In this document: in pieces, positions 10,881 through 18,889 of the stretch | Layout: each line of letters opens with the position of its first letter | Numbering within the stretch: the stretch's first letter is position 1 | Source of the DNA: Sphingopyxis sp. FD7 | GTDB lineage: Bacteria; Pseudomonadota; Alphaproteobacteria; Sphingomonadales; Sphingomonadaceae | Direction: 5' to 3' | Assembly: GCF_003609835.1 (NCBI RefSeq) | Contig: NZ_AP017898.1 | Location: forward strand, 248,001 to 312,000 | DNA length: 64,000 bases | The notes under the pieces: generated by a model | Told to the model about the DNA's origin: nothing | The model's database searches: none | What the model saw: the letters and a program-made list of their open reading frames with translations, nothing else | Made by a program: the position numbers and the translations under genes

Positions 10881-10892
10881 GTATACGTATAC
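10881..10892. promoter_or_regulatory. Perfect 12-base palindrome before the first TonB receptor operon
   Basis: GTATACGTATAC is a perfect palindrome about 140 bases before the receptor start and is the most conspicuous symmetrical site in that gap. Its TATnnnnATA core resembles the GGTATCGATACC site seen before the GH65 fusion, so it could be an operator for a LacI-type repressor. This is an inference from symmetry and position only. Confidence 0.35.
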
Positions 10893-11034
10893 CCTATGGC
10901 GGTCCGGCGCGATTGGTTTCAATTGCGAGGCTCAAGATGGGAAAGCCCACGCGTCGGAGAGGAGCCTCAAGGACATTCGCGTCCCCGGTCCGACACGCGG
11001 TCGTCACCGCCCGTCTGTGCCAGGGGAGCCTTTT

Positions 11035-13851
11035 ATGACCATGCCGACCAGCCTTCGTCGCGGCGCCAGCGCCATCGCGATGGGCCTTGCCTTGACCGCC
11101 ATCCTGCCTGTTGCCGCGATGGCGCAGGACGCCGATCCCGCCGAAGCGGGCGCCGACGAGGAGATCGTCGTTTCGGGCTTCCGCGCCAGCCTCGAAAGCG
11201 CCGTCGGCGCGAAGAAGGAGCGCGACCAGATCGTCGAATCGATTTCGGCCGAAGATATCGGCAAGCTGCCCGACGCCTCGATCGCCGAATCGATCGCGCG
11301 CCTGCCGGGCCTGACGTCGCAGCGCGTCTCCGGCCGGTCGAACTCGATCTCGATCCGCGGCTTCGCGCCCGACTTTTCGACGACTTTGCTCAACGGCCGC
11401 GAACAGACCTCGACGGGGGACAATCGCGCCGTCGAATATGACCAATATCCCAGCGAAGTGATCAACCAGGTGCTCGTCTACAAGACGCCGATGGCGTCGA
11501 TCGTCGGGCAGGGGCTTTCGGGCACCGTCGACCTGCGCACCATCCGCCCGCTCGAATATGGCAAGCGCGTCATCTCGATCGGCGCGCGCGGCAGCCTCGC
11601 CGACCTCGGCAAGCTCAATGCGGGGTCGAAAAAATATGGTTATCGCGTCAACGGCGTGTTCGTCGACCAGTTTGCGAACGATACATTGGGTGTCGCGCTG
11701 TCGGCGAGCTATGTCGACGAACCCTATCAGATCCAGGAGTTCAACGCCTGGGGCTATGCGGGCAATGGCACCGCCGCCAGCCCGGTGGTGATCGGCGGGT
11801 CGAAAAGCTATGCTACCTCGACCCAGCTCACGCGCCTCGGCCTTCAGGGCACGCTCCAGTGGCAGCCGCACCCCAATTTCACCTCGACGCTCGATGCCTT
11901 TTATTCCGACTTCAAGGATGACCAGATCAAGCGCGGGATCGAATTGCCGCTCGCCTTCGGCGGCGCCGGGGTCAATGTCACCGACATCGACGACAGCGGC
12001 GAGTTCGTCTTTGCCCGCGCGGGCACGTTCACCAATGTCGAGGGCGTCGTGCGCAACGACGTGTTCGAACGCAAGGCCAAGCTCTACAGCTTTGGCTGGA
12101 ACAACCGCTGGGAAGGCGACGACGGCTGGAATGTCACCGCCGACATCAGCCTGTCGAAGACCGACCGCAACGAGCTGATCTTTGAAAGCAACGCCGGCAC
12201 CGGTCGCGGCGGCGGCGTGGGCGCGGTCGACACCATCGGTTTCCGCAGCGACCGCAACGGCACCGTGTTCAGCCCGACGCTCAACTATGGCGATTATGGT
12301 CTCATCCAGCTCACCAGCCCGCTCGGCTGGGGCGGCGACCAGACGAGCGTCGACGGTCGCCGTATCCTTGGCGGTCAGGACGGCTATTACAACAACCGCA
12401 TCATCGAGGACGAGCTGTGGCAATATCGCGTCGAAGTCGAACGCGAGCTCGAAGGCTTTTTCCGCTCGGTCCAGTTCGGCGTCAACTACACCGACCGCTC
12501 GAAGAGCCTCGTTCCCGACGAAGCCTTTGTCGGGCTTGTCGCCAATACCGACGGGCTGACCAGCGTGCCGGTGCCCGAACAGTTCCGCCTGGGCACCACC
12601 AACCTCGAATATCTCGGGCTCGGTCCGGTCATCAGCTACGACCCGCGCGACCTGCTTGCCGCTGGTCTCTATCAGCTGGTGCCGAACCCCTATGGCGACG
12701 TGGTCGTAAAGGCCTATGACGTCAGCGAAAAATTGATGACGACCTATGTTCAGGCGAACATCGACCACGAAATGGGGTCGTCGCTGCTGACCGGCAACAT
12801 CGGCGTGCAGGCCATCTTCACCGACCAGAATTCGAACGGCGCGAGTGCGTCCTTCATCGGCACCAACCCCAACGAATCGCCCAATATCCAGGGCATTCCG
12901 CAGCGTCGCAGCAGCGACTATGTCGACGTGCTGCCCAGCCTGAACCTGTCGCTGCGCACGGCGAGCGATTTCGTGATCCGCTTCAGCGCGGCGCGCGAGA
13001 TCATCCGCCCGCGGCTCGACGACATGCGCGCCTCGCTGAGCTATGGGACGACGGTGGGCGATCCGGGCGGCATGACCTGTCCCCCCGGCCGCCTGTGCGC
13101 GGTCGTGCGCGGCGGAGCGGGCAATCCGGATCTGCGTCCCTGGCGCGCCAACGCCGTCGACCTGACCTTCGAGAAATATTTCGGGTCGAAGGGCTATCTG
13201 GCGCTCCAGCTCTTCTACAAGGATCTGAAGAGCTATATCTATAATCAGGACATTCCGTTCGACTTCACCGGCTACCCGATCGCGCCCGTGGGCAATGACG
13301 CGAACGGCAACCCGATCATCGTCAATTACATGGGCACCGTGAACGCGCCGATCAACGGCGAGGGCGGCGAGCTTTATGGCGCCGAAGTCGCGGGCACGCT
13401 GCCCTTCGGCGAACTGGTCGGCGCGCTCGACGGCTTCGGCGTAACGGGCGGCGCTTCCTATACCAAGACGAAGATCGCGCCGACCCCCGGCGCGCCGGCC
13501 GAGGACATCCCCGGCTATTCCAAATGGGTCGCGAACGGCACCATCTTCTTTGAAAAATGGGGCTTCAACGCGCGCGCCAGCGCACGTTACCGGTCGAGCT
13601 TCGTTGGCGAACTGTCGGGCTTCGGCGGCAATCGTGTGCGCCGCCGCGCGCGGCCGGAGACGATCATCGACGCGCAGATCGGCTATGACTTCCAGCCGGG
13701 CAGCGCGCTCGAAGGCCTGTCGATCTTTGTTCAGGGTCAGAATCTGACCGACGAACCCTTCGTCACCGACGATCCGCGCGATGCGCGCGCGGTGATCGAT
13801 TATCAGATTTACGGCCGCCGCTTCCTCGCGGGCGCGACCTTCAAATTCTGA
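11035..13851 (+). CDS. TonB-dependent outer membrane receptor, MalA-like, for alpha-glucan oligosaccharides
   Basis: 938 residues. A signal peptide (to about residue 35, ending AMAQ) is followed by a TonB-box-like EEIVVSGFRASLESA, a plug domain (SISAEDIGKLPDASIAESI, then LNGREQTSTG) and a 22-strand barrel ending in GATFKF. This architecture matches the large sphingomonad/Caulobacter receptor group that takes up maltodextrins. The following genes encode glycan hydrolases, which supports an alpha-glucan substrate. ATG 11035 follows AGGGGAG (11022-11028); GTG 11017 is less likely. Confidence 0.9.
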   Translation: MTMPTSLRRGASAIAMGLALTAILPVAAMAQDADPAEAGADEEIVVSGFRASLESAVGAKKERDQIVESISAEDIGKLPDASIAESIARLPGLTSQRVSGRSNSISIRGFAPDFSTTLLNGREQTSTGDNRAVEYDQYPSEVINQVLVYKTPMASIVGQGLSGTVDLRTIRPLEYGKRVISIGARGSLADLGKLNAGSKKYGYRVNGVFVDQFANDTLGVALSASYVDEPYQIQEFNAWGYAGNGTAASPVVIGGSKSYATSTQLTRLGLQGTLQWQPHPNFTSTLDAFYSDFKDDQIKRGIELPLAFGGAGVNVTDIDDSGEFVFARAGTFTNVEGVVRNDVFERKAKLYSFGWNNRWEGDDGWNVTADISLSKTDRNELIFESNAGTGRGGGVGAVDTIGFRSDRNGTVFSPTLNYGDYGLIQLTSPLGWGGDQTSVDGRRILGGQDGYYNNRIIEDELWQYRVEVERELEGFFRSVQFGVNYTDRSKSLVPDEAFVGLVANTDGLTSVPVPEQFRLGTTNLEYLGLGPVISYDPRDLLAAGLYQLVPNPYGDVVVKAYDVSEKLMTTYVQANIDHEMGSSLLTGNIGVQAIFTDQNSNGASASFIGTNPNESPNIQGIPQRRSSDYVDVLPSLNLSLRTASDFVIRFSAAREIIRPRLDDMRASLSYGTTVGDPGGMTCPPGRLCAVVRGGAGNPDLRPWRANAVDLTFEKYFGSKGYLALQLFYKDLKSYIYNQDIPFDFTGYPIAPVGNDANGNPIIVNYMGTVNAPINGEGGELYGAEVAGTLPFGELVGALDGFGVTGGASYTKTKIAPTPGAPAEDIPGYSKWVANGTIFFEKWGFNARASARYRSSFVGELSGFGGNRVRRRARPETIIDAQIGYDFQPGSALEGLSIFVQGQNLTDEPFVTDDPRDARAVIDYQIYGRRFLAGATFKF

Positions 13852-13859
13852 TCCTTCCC

Positions 13860-13891
13860 GATGGGGGCGGCGATGTCCTGCCGCCCCCATC
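13860..13891. promoter_or_regulatory. Perfect stem-loop between TonB receptor and halogenase gene
   Basis: Two perfect 12-base arms (13860-13871 and 13880-13891) with an 8-base loop start nine bases after the receptor stop. There is no T-tract, so it is probably not a strong terminator. More likely it protects the receptor mRNA 3' end or partially attenuates, allowing much more receptor than downstream enzymes from the same operon. Confidence 0.65.
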
Positions 13892-13912
13892 ATCCAGTTG
13901 CATAAAGAGGCG

Positions 13913-15433
13913 ATGGCCGATCAAATGAGCCCCATGCGGATCATCATCATCGGCGGCGGGACGGCAGGCTGGATGGCCGCGGCCTGTTTCATCCGCTTCC
14001 TGCCTCCCGGCTGGTCGGTGACGCTGGTCGAATCGGACGCGATCGGCACCGTTGGCGTGGGGGAGGCGACGATCCCGCAGATCCGCCTGTTCAACCAGGC
14101 GCTCGGCATCGACGAGGACGAGTTCCTTACCGCGACGCAAGGCACGATCAAGCTCGGCATCGAGTTCGCGGACTGGACGCGCCCCGGTCACCGCTACATG
14201 CACGCCTTCGGCGCGGTCGGGCGCGGGCTCGGCCTGCTCGAGTTTCAGCATTATTGGCTCCGCGCGCGCGCGGCGGGGGTCGCGGGCGAGCTGGGCGCCT
14301 ATTCGCTCAACGAATGCGCGGCGCGCGCGCGGCGGATGCAGCGCGGCGCGCCGCGCACCTCGCCACATCTCGCCGAAATGCCCTATGCCTTTCATTTCGA
14401 CGCCGCGCTTTACGCCGCCTATCTGCGTCGCCGCGCCGAGGCGGGGGGCGCGCAGCGGGTCGAGGGCAAGGTTGTCGACGTTCGTATGGAGGGCGATAGC
14501 GGGAACGTCGCCGGGATCACCCTGGAGGATGGCCGCCGCATCGACGGCGACCTCTTCATCGACTGTTCGGGATTCCGTGGCCTGCTGATCGAAGGCGCGC
14601 TCGCGACCGGCTATGACGACTGGTCGCACTGGCTCATCAACGACCGCGCGATCGCGGTGCCGTGCGCGCACGGCGATACGCCGCAGCTGCCCTGGACCGG
14701 CGCCACGGCGCGCGACGCGGGCTGGCAATGGCGCATCCCGCTCCAGCATCGTATCGGCAACGGCTATGTCTATTCGTCGCACCATATCACCGACGAAGAC
14801 GCCGAGCGGACGCTGCTCGCCCATCTCGACGGCGTGCCGCAAGCCGCACCCAACCGGCTGCGCTTCGTCAGCGGCAAGCGGCGCAAGCTGTGGAACCGCA
14901 ACGTCGTCGCGCTCGGCCTCGCGAGCGGCTTCATGGAACCGCTCGAATCGACGAGCATCCACCTTGTTCAGTCGGGTATTTCGCGGCTTTTGAAGATGCT
15001 GCCCGTCGGCGCGGCCGACCCTGCGGTCGCCGCCGAATATAATCGCCAGAGCGATTTCGAGTGGGAACGCATCCGCGACTTCCTCATCCTGCACTTCAAG
15101 GCGACCGAGCGGCGCGACACGCCCTATTGGCGGGACCGCGCCGCGATGCCGATCCCCGATACGCTGGCCGCCAAGATCGAGCAGTTCCGCGCGCAGGGAC
15201 TGATCTTTCGCGAGCATGAGGAATTGTTCACCGAATCGGGCTGGCTCCAGGTGCTCGTCGGGCAGGGGGTCGAACCGCGCGCCTGGCACCCGCTTGCCCA
15301 CGGGATCGGCGAGGGCGACCTCGCCAAATATATGGCGGGGATTTCGCTGATGATCGAACGCGAGGTGGCGACAATGCAAAGCTATGACGATTTCCTTGCC
15401 GCGACGCGGCCGGCCGCGGGGGTCGCGGCATGA
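13913..15433 (+). CDS. Flavin-dependent (tryptophan-type) halogenase family protein
   Basis: 506 residues. The FAD-binding GGGTAGWMAA (GxGxxG) is near the N-terminus. Halogenase landmarks are present: GVGEATIPQIRLF, the catalytic lysine at about residue 80 in QGTIKLGIEFADW, the WQWRIP (WxWxIP) motif, and the glutamate at about 342 in SGFMEPLESTSIHLVQ. Such proteins should make hypohalous acid from FADH2, oxygen and halide; a free flavin reductase would be needed and is not nearby. It sits between a TonB receptor and an amylase, an arrangement known in Caulobacterales and Xanthomonadales whose meaning is unclear. ATG 13913 follows AAAGAGG; its stop overlaps the next start. Confidence 0.85.
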   Translation: MADQMSPMRIIIIGGGTAGWMAAACFIRFLPPGWSVTLVESDAIGTVGVGEATIPQIRLFNQALGIDEDEFLTATQGTIKLGIEFADWTRPGHRYMHAFGAVGRGLGLLEFQHYWLRARAAGVAGELGAYSLNECAARARRMQRGAPRTSPHLAEMPYAFHFDAALYAAYLRRRAEAGGAQRVEGKVVDVRMEGDSGNVAGITLEDGRRIDGDLFIDCSGFRGLLIEGALATGYDDWSHWLINDRAIAVPCAHGDTPQLPWTGATARDAGWQWRIPLQHRIGNGYVYSSHHITDEDAERTLLAHLDGVPQAAPNRLRFVSGKRRKLWNRNVVALGLASGFMEPLESTSIHLVQSGISRLLKMLPVGAADPAVAAEYNRQSDFEWERIRDFLILHFKATERRDTPYWRDRAAMPIPDTLAAKIEQFRAQGLIFREHEELFTESGWLQVLVGQGVEPRAWHPLAHGIGEGDLAKYMAGISLMIEREVATMQSYDDFLAATRPAAGVAA

Positions 15434-17232
15434 TGCGCCGTCTCGCCGCGCTGGCGCTGCTCTTCGCGCCGCTCCCCGCCGCCGCCGACGAGGCGGAGCT
15501 GCGCGCGCGTCCGGCAAGCGACGAGGTCATCTATTTCGTCCTTCCCGACCGTTTTGAAAATGGCGATGCGAAGAACGACCGTGGCGGGTTGAGGGGCGAT
15601 CGCCTCCAGACGGGATACGACCCCGCCGCGAAGGGCTTTTTCCACGGCGGCGACCTGGCGGGGCTGACGAAGCGGCTGGACTATATCCAGGGGCTCGGCG
15701 CCACCGCGATCTGGTTCGCGCCGATTTTCAAGAACAAGCCGGTGCAGGGCGCGCCGGGGCAGGAAAGCGCGGGCTATCATGGCTATTGGGTGACCGACTT
15801 CACGCAGGTCGACCCGCATTTCGGCACCAATGAAGAGTTCAAGGCCTTTGTCGATGCCGCCCACGCGCGGGGGATGAAGGTCTATATGGACATCATCGCC
15901 AACCACACCGCCGACGTCATCACCTATAAGGAAGGCGCGGCCCAGGATTTCCGTTACCGCAGCCTCGCCGATTATCCCTGGTCGCGTCGCGGCGGCATCG
16001 ACGGTCCGGCGATCAACGCCGGTTTTGCGGGTGACGAGGACGCGAGTGCGGAGAATTGGGCGCGGCTCACCGATCCCGCCTTCGCCTACACCCCCGTGGT
16101 GCCGAAGGGCGAGGAGCGGGTGAAGGTGCCCGCCTGGCTCAACGACCCCATCTATTACCATAATCGCGGCAACAGCGACTGGGTCGGCGAGTCCGCCCTT
16201 TATGGCGATTTTGCCGGACTCGACGATCTTGCGACCGAAAATCCGCGCGTGGTGCAGGGCTTCATCGACATCTTCGGCCGCTGGATCGACGAATTCGGCA
16301 TCGACGGCTTTCGCATCGACACCGCCAAGCATGTGAACCCGGAGTTCTGGCGCGCCTTTGTCCCCGCGATGCAGGCGCGGGCCAAGGCGCGCGGCATTCC
16401 CCATTTCCACATTTTCGGCGAAGTCTATATCGACGGCGTCGATCCGGGGTCGCTCGCCGCCTATACGCACAGCGCGGATCTGCCCGCGGTGCTCGATTTC
16501 AGCTTCGCGCGCGCGGTGATCGACAGCGTCAGCGGCACGAAGGGCACCGACCTGTTCGCGCGCCTGTTCGACGGCGACGTGCTTTACAAGGGCGGCGCCG
16601 AGGCGGCGCTCCAGCTGCCGACCTTCCTCGGCAATCATGACATGGGGCGCTTCGCGATGTTCGTGAAGCAGGCGAATCCGCAAGCGGACGATGCCGAACT
16701 GCTCGCGCGGACGATGCTCGGCCATGCGATGCTGCTGACGCTGCGCGGGGTGCCGACCATCTATTATGGCGACGAACAGGGCTTCGTCTCCGACGGCCAC
16801 GACCAGCTCGCGCGCGAGGATATGTTCGCCTCAAAGGTCGCCGTCTATAACGACAACGACCTCATCGGCACCGATGCGACCACCGCCGACGCCAATTTCG
16901 ACACCGCGCACCCGCTCTATCGGCATATCGCGAAGCTCGCGGTGATCCGCCGGAGCACCCCGGCACTGACGCGCGGGCCGACGAAGCTGCGCGCCTTCTC
17001 CGACAAGCCCGGCCTGCTCGCGGTTTCGCGATTCGACCCCGACACGGGGCGTGAGGTGGTGCTCGCCTATAATACGTCTGCGGCGCCATTGTCGGCGACC
17101 ATCGCCGTGGATATGAAAAGCGCGGGCTTCACCGCGCTCCATGGTGATTGTCCGGCGCGCCCCGCGGCGCCGGGCAGCCTCCGTCTCTCTCTCCCCGCCT
17201 TCGGCACGCTTGTCTGCCAGGCCAGCGAATAA
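15430..17232 (+). CDS. Exported GH13 alpha-amylase family enzyme
   Basis: 600 residues with a signal peptide (MMRRLAALALLFAPLPAAAD). The catalytic (beta/alpha)8 domain shows all four GH13 regions: DIIANHT, GFRIDTAKH (nucleophile about D297), FGEVYI (acid/base about E331) and FLGNHDMGR (about D404). A C-terminal beta domain ends the protein. Expected activity is endo- or exo-hydrolysis of alpha-1,4-glucans in the periplasm. The ATG overlaps the halogenase stop by four bases (ATGA), so translation is coupled. Confidence 0.92.
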   Translation: MMRRLAALALLFAPLPAAADEAELRARPASDEVIYFVLPDRFENGDAKNDRGGLRGDRLQTGYDPAAKGFFHGGDLAGLTKRLDYIQGLGATAIWFAPIFKNKPVQGAPGQESAGYHGYWVTDFTQVDPHFGTNEEFKAFVDAAHARGMKVYMDIIANHTADVITYKEGAAQDFRYRSLADYPWSRRGGIDGPAINAGFAGDEDASAENWARLTDPAFAYTPVVPKGEERVKVPAWLNDPIYYHNRGNSDWVGESALYGDFAGLDDLATENPRVVQGFIDIFGRWIDEFGIDGFRIDTAKHVNPEFWRAFVPAMQARAKARGIPHFHIFGEVYIDGVDPGSLAAYTHSADLPAVLDFSFARAVIDSVSGTKGTDLFARLFDGDVLYKGGAEAALQLPTFLGNHDMGRFAMFVKQANPQADDAELLARTMLGHAMLLTLRGVPTIYYGDEQGFVSDGHDQLAREDMFASKVAVYNDNDLIGTDATTADANFDTAHPLYRHIAKLAVIRRSTPALTRGPTKLRAFSDKPGLLAVSRFDPDTGREVVLAYNTSAAPLSATIAVDMKSAGFTALHGDCPARPAAPGSLRLSLPAFGTLVCQASE

Positions 17233-17243
17233 GCGACCATAGC

Positions 17244-18887
17244 GTGACACCCAACCAGCCCCTCGTTCAGGACCAGCCCGAATCCGTCGCGGATGCCGAT
17301 ACGCCGTGGTGGAAGGGCGCGGCGATCTATCAGGTCTATCCGCGCAGCTTTGCCGATTCGAACGGCGACGGCGTCGGCGATCTTGCGGGCATCACCGCGC
17401 GGCTCGACCATATCGCCTCGCTCGGCGTCGATGCGATCTGGCTGTCGCCCTTCTATCCCTCGCCGATGGACGATTTCGGTTACGACATCGCCGATTATTG
17501 CGGCGTCGATCCGATCTTCGGCACGCTTGCCGATTTCGATGCGCTGGTGGCGCGCGCGCATGCGCTGGGGCTGAAGGTCACGACCGACCTCGTCTTCGCG
17601 CACACCTCCGACCAGCACGCCTGGTTCGCGCAGAGCCGCGCGAGCAAGGATAATGACCGCGCCGACTGGTATGTCTGGGCCGATGCGCGGGCGGACGGTT
17701 CGCCGCCGACCAACTGGCAGTCGGTGTTCGGCGGCCCGGCATGGACGTGGGACGCGCGCCGCGGCCAATATTATATGCATAATTTCCTGAGCACGCAGCC
17801 GCAGCTCAACGTCCACAACCGCGATGTGCAGGACGCGCTGCTCGATGTCGTGCGCTTCTGGCTCGACCGCGGCGTCGACGGCTTTCGCATCGACGCGATC
17901 AATTTCGCGATGCACGACCCCGAATTGCGCGACAATCCGCCCGCGCCGCCGTCGAACAAGGTGCGCACGCGTCCCTTCGATTTTCAGCAGAAAATCTATA
18001 ACCAGTCGCACCCCGACATCGCGCTCTTCCTCGAACGCATCCGCGCGCTCACCGACGAGCGCGAGGGGCGCTTCACCGTCGCCGAGGTCGGCGGCGACGA
18101 CGCGCTGCGCGAGATGAAGCTGTTCACCGCGGGCGATCGCCGGCTCAACAGCGCCTATGGCTTCGACTTTCTCTACGCCGAGCGGCTGACGCCGCAACTG
18201 GTGCGCGAAGCGGCCGAGGCCTGGCCCGACGCGCCGGGGGTCGGCTGGCCGAGCTGGGCGTTCGAGAATCACGACGCGCCGCGCGCGGTGTCGCGCTGGA
18301 CGCCCGACGGCGTCGACCGCGGTGCCTTTGCGCGCATGAAGATGGCGCTGCTCTGCGCGCTGCGCGGCAATATCATCCTCTATAATGGCGAGGAACTGGG
18401 GCTCGACCAGGTCGATATTCCCTTCGATCAGGTCAAGGATCCCGAAGCGCGCAAGAACTGGCCGCTCACCCTGTCGCGCGACGGCGCGCGCACCCCGCTG
18501 CCCTGGACGGCGGCGGCCGCGAACGCGGGCTTTTCGGACGCCGACCCGTGGCTGCCGCTCGGTCCCGCGCACCGCGACCTGGCCGTCGACCGCCAGGACG
18601 ATGATCCGGCGTCGCTGCTCAACCTCACCCGCCGCCTCGTCGCGCTGCGCGCCGCGCACCCTGCGCTGCGCCTCGGCGGCAACGCGAACTGGGTGGCCGA
18701 GGGCGACCTGCTCGCTTTCGACCGTGTCGCCGGCGACCAGCGCATTCGCTGTCTCTTCAACCTCGGCGGCGACCCGATCGACATTTCGGCGCTCGCGCGT
18801 GGCGGCGCGCCGCTCATCGCGCTGGGTGGCGCCGACACCGTGCACTTGCCCCCCTGCGGCGCGCTCTGGCTCAAAATGGAAGGATGA
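17244..18887 (+). CDS. GH13 alpha-glucosidase (oligo-alpha-glucosidase type)
   Basis: About 547 residues. It opens with WWKGAAIYQVYPRSFADSNGDGVGDL and has LVFAHTSDQHAWF (region I), GFRIDAINF (nucleophile about D217), VAEVGGDD (acid/base about E281) and ENHDAPR (about D344). This pattern fits the GH13 subfamily of proteobacterial alpha-glucosidases. It lacks a signal peptide and is therefore probably cytoplasmic, unlike its neighbours. GTG 17244 is chosen as it is the first start after the preceding stop; the open frame extends further up inside the amylase gene. Confidence 0.88.
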   Translation: MTPNQPLVQDQPESVADADTPWWKGAAIYQVYPRSFADSNGDGVGDLAGITARLDHIASLGVDAIWLSPFYPSPMDDFGYDIADYCGVDPIFGTLADFDALVARAHALGLKVTTDLVFAHTSDQHAWFAQSRASKDNDRADWYVWADARADGSPPTNWQSVFGGPAWTWDARRGQYYMHNFLSTQPQLNVHNRDVQDALLDVVRFWLDRGVDGFRIDAINFAMHDPELRDNPPAPPSNKVRTRPFDFQQKIYNQSHPDIALFLERIRALTDEREGRFTVAEVGGDDALREMKLFTAGDRRLNSAYGFDFLYAERLTPQLVREAAEAWPDAPGVGWPSWAFENHDAPRAVSRWTPDGVDRGAFARMKMALLCALRGNIILYNGEELGLDQVDIPFDQVKDPEARKNWPLTLSRDGARTPLPWTAAAANAGFSDADPWLPLGPAHRDLAVDRQDDDPASLLNLTRRLVALRAAHPALRLGGNANWVAEGDLLAFDRVAGDQRIRCLFNLGGDPIDISALARGGAPLIALGGADTVHLPPCGALWLKMEG

Positions 18888-18889
18888 TC

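Noticed and set aside
10894-13893. Antisense open frame of 999 codons opposite the first TonB receptor
   Set aside because: It mirrors the codon bias of the receptor gene in a GC-rich genome, has no recognisable domain and an Arg/Asp/Ala-rich composition; the plus-strand protein is clearly real.
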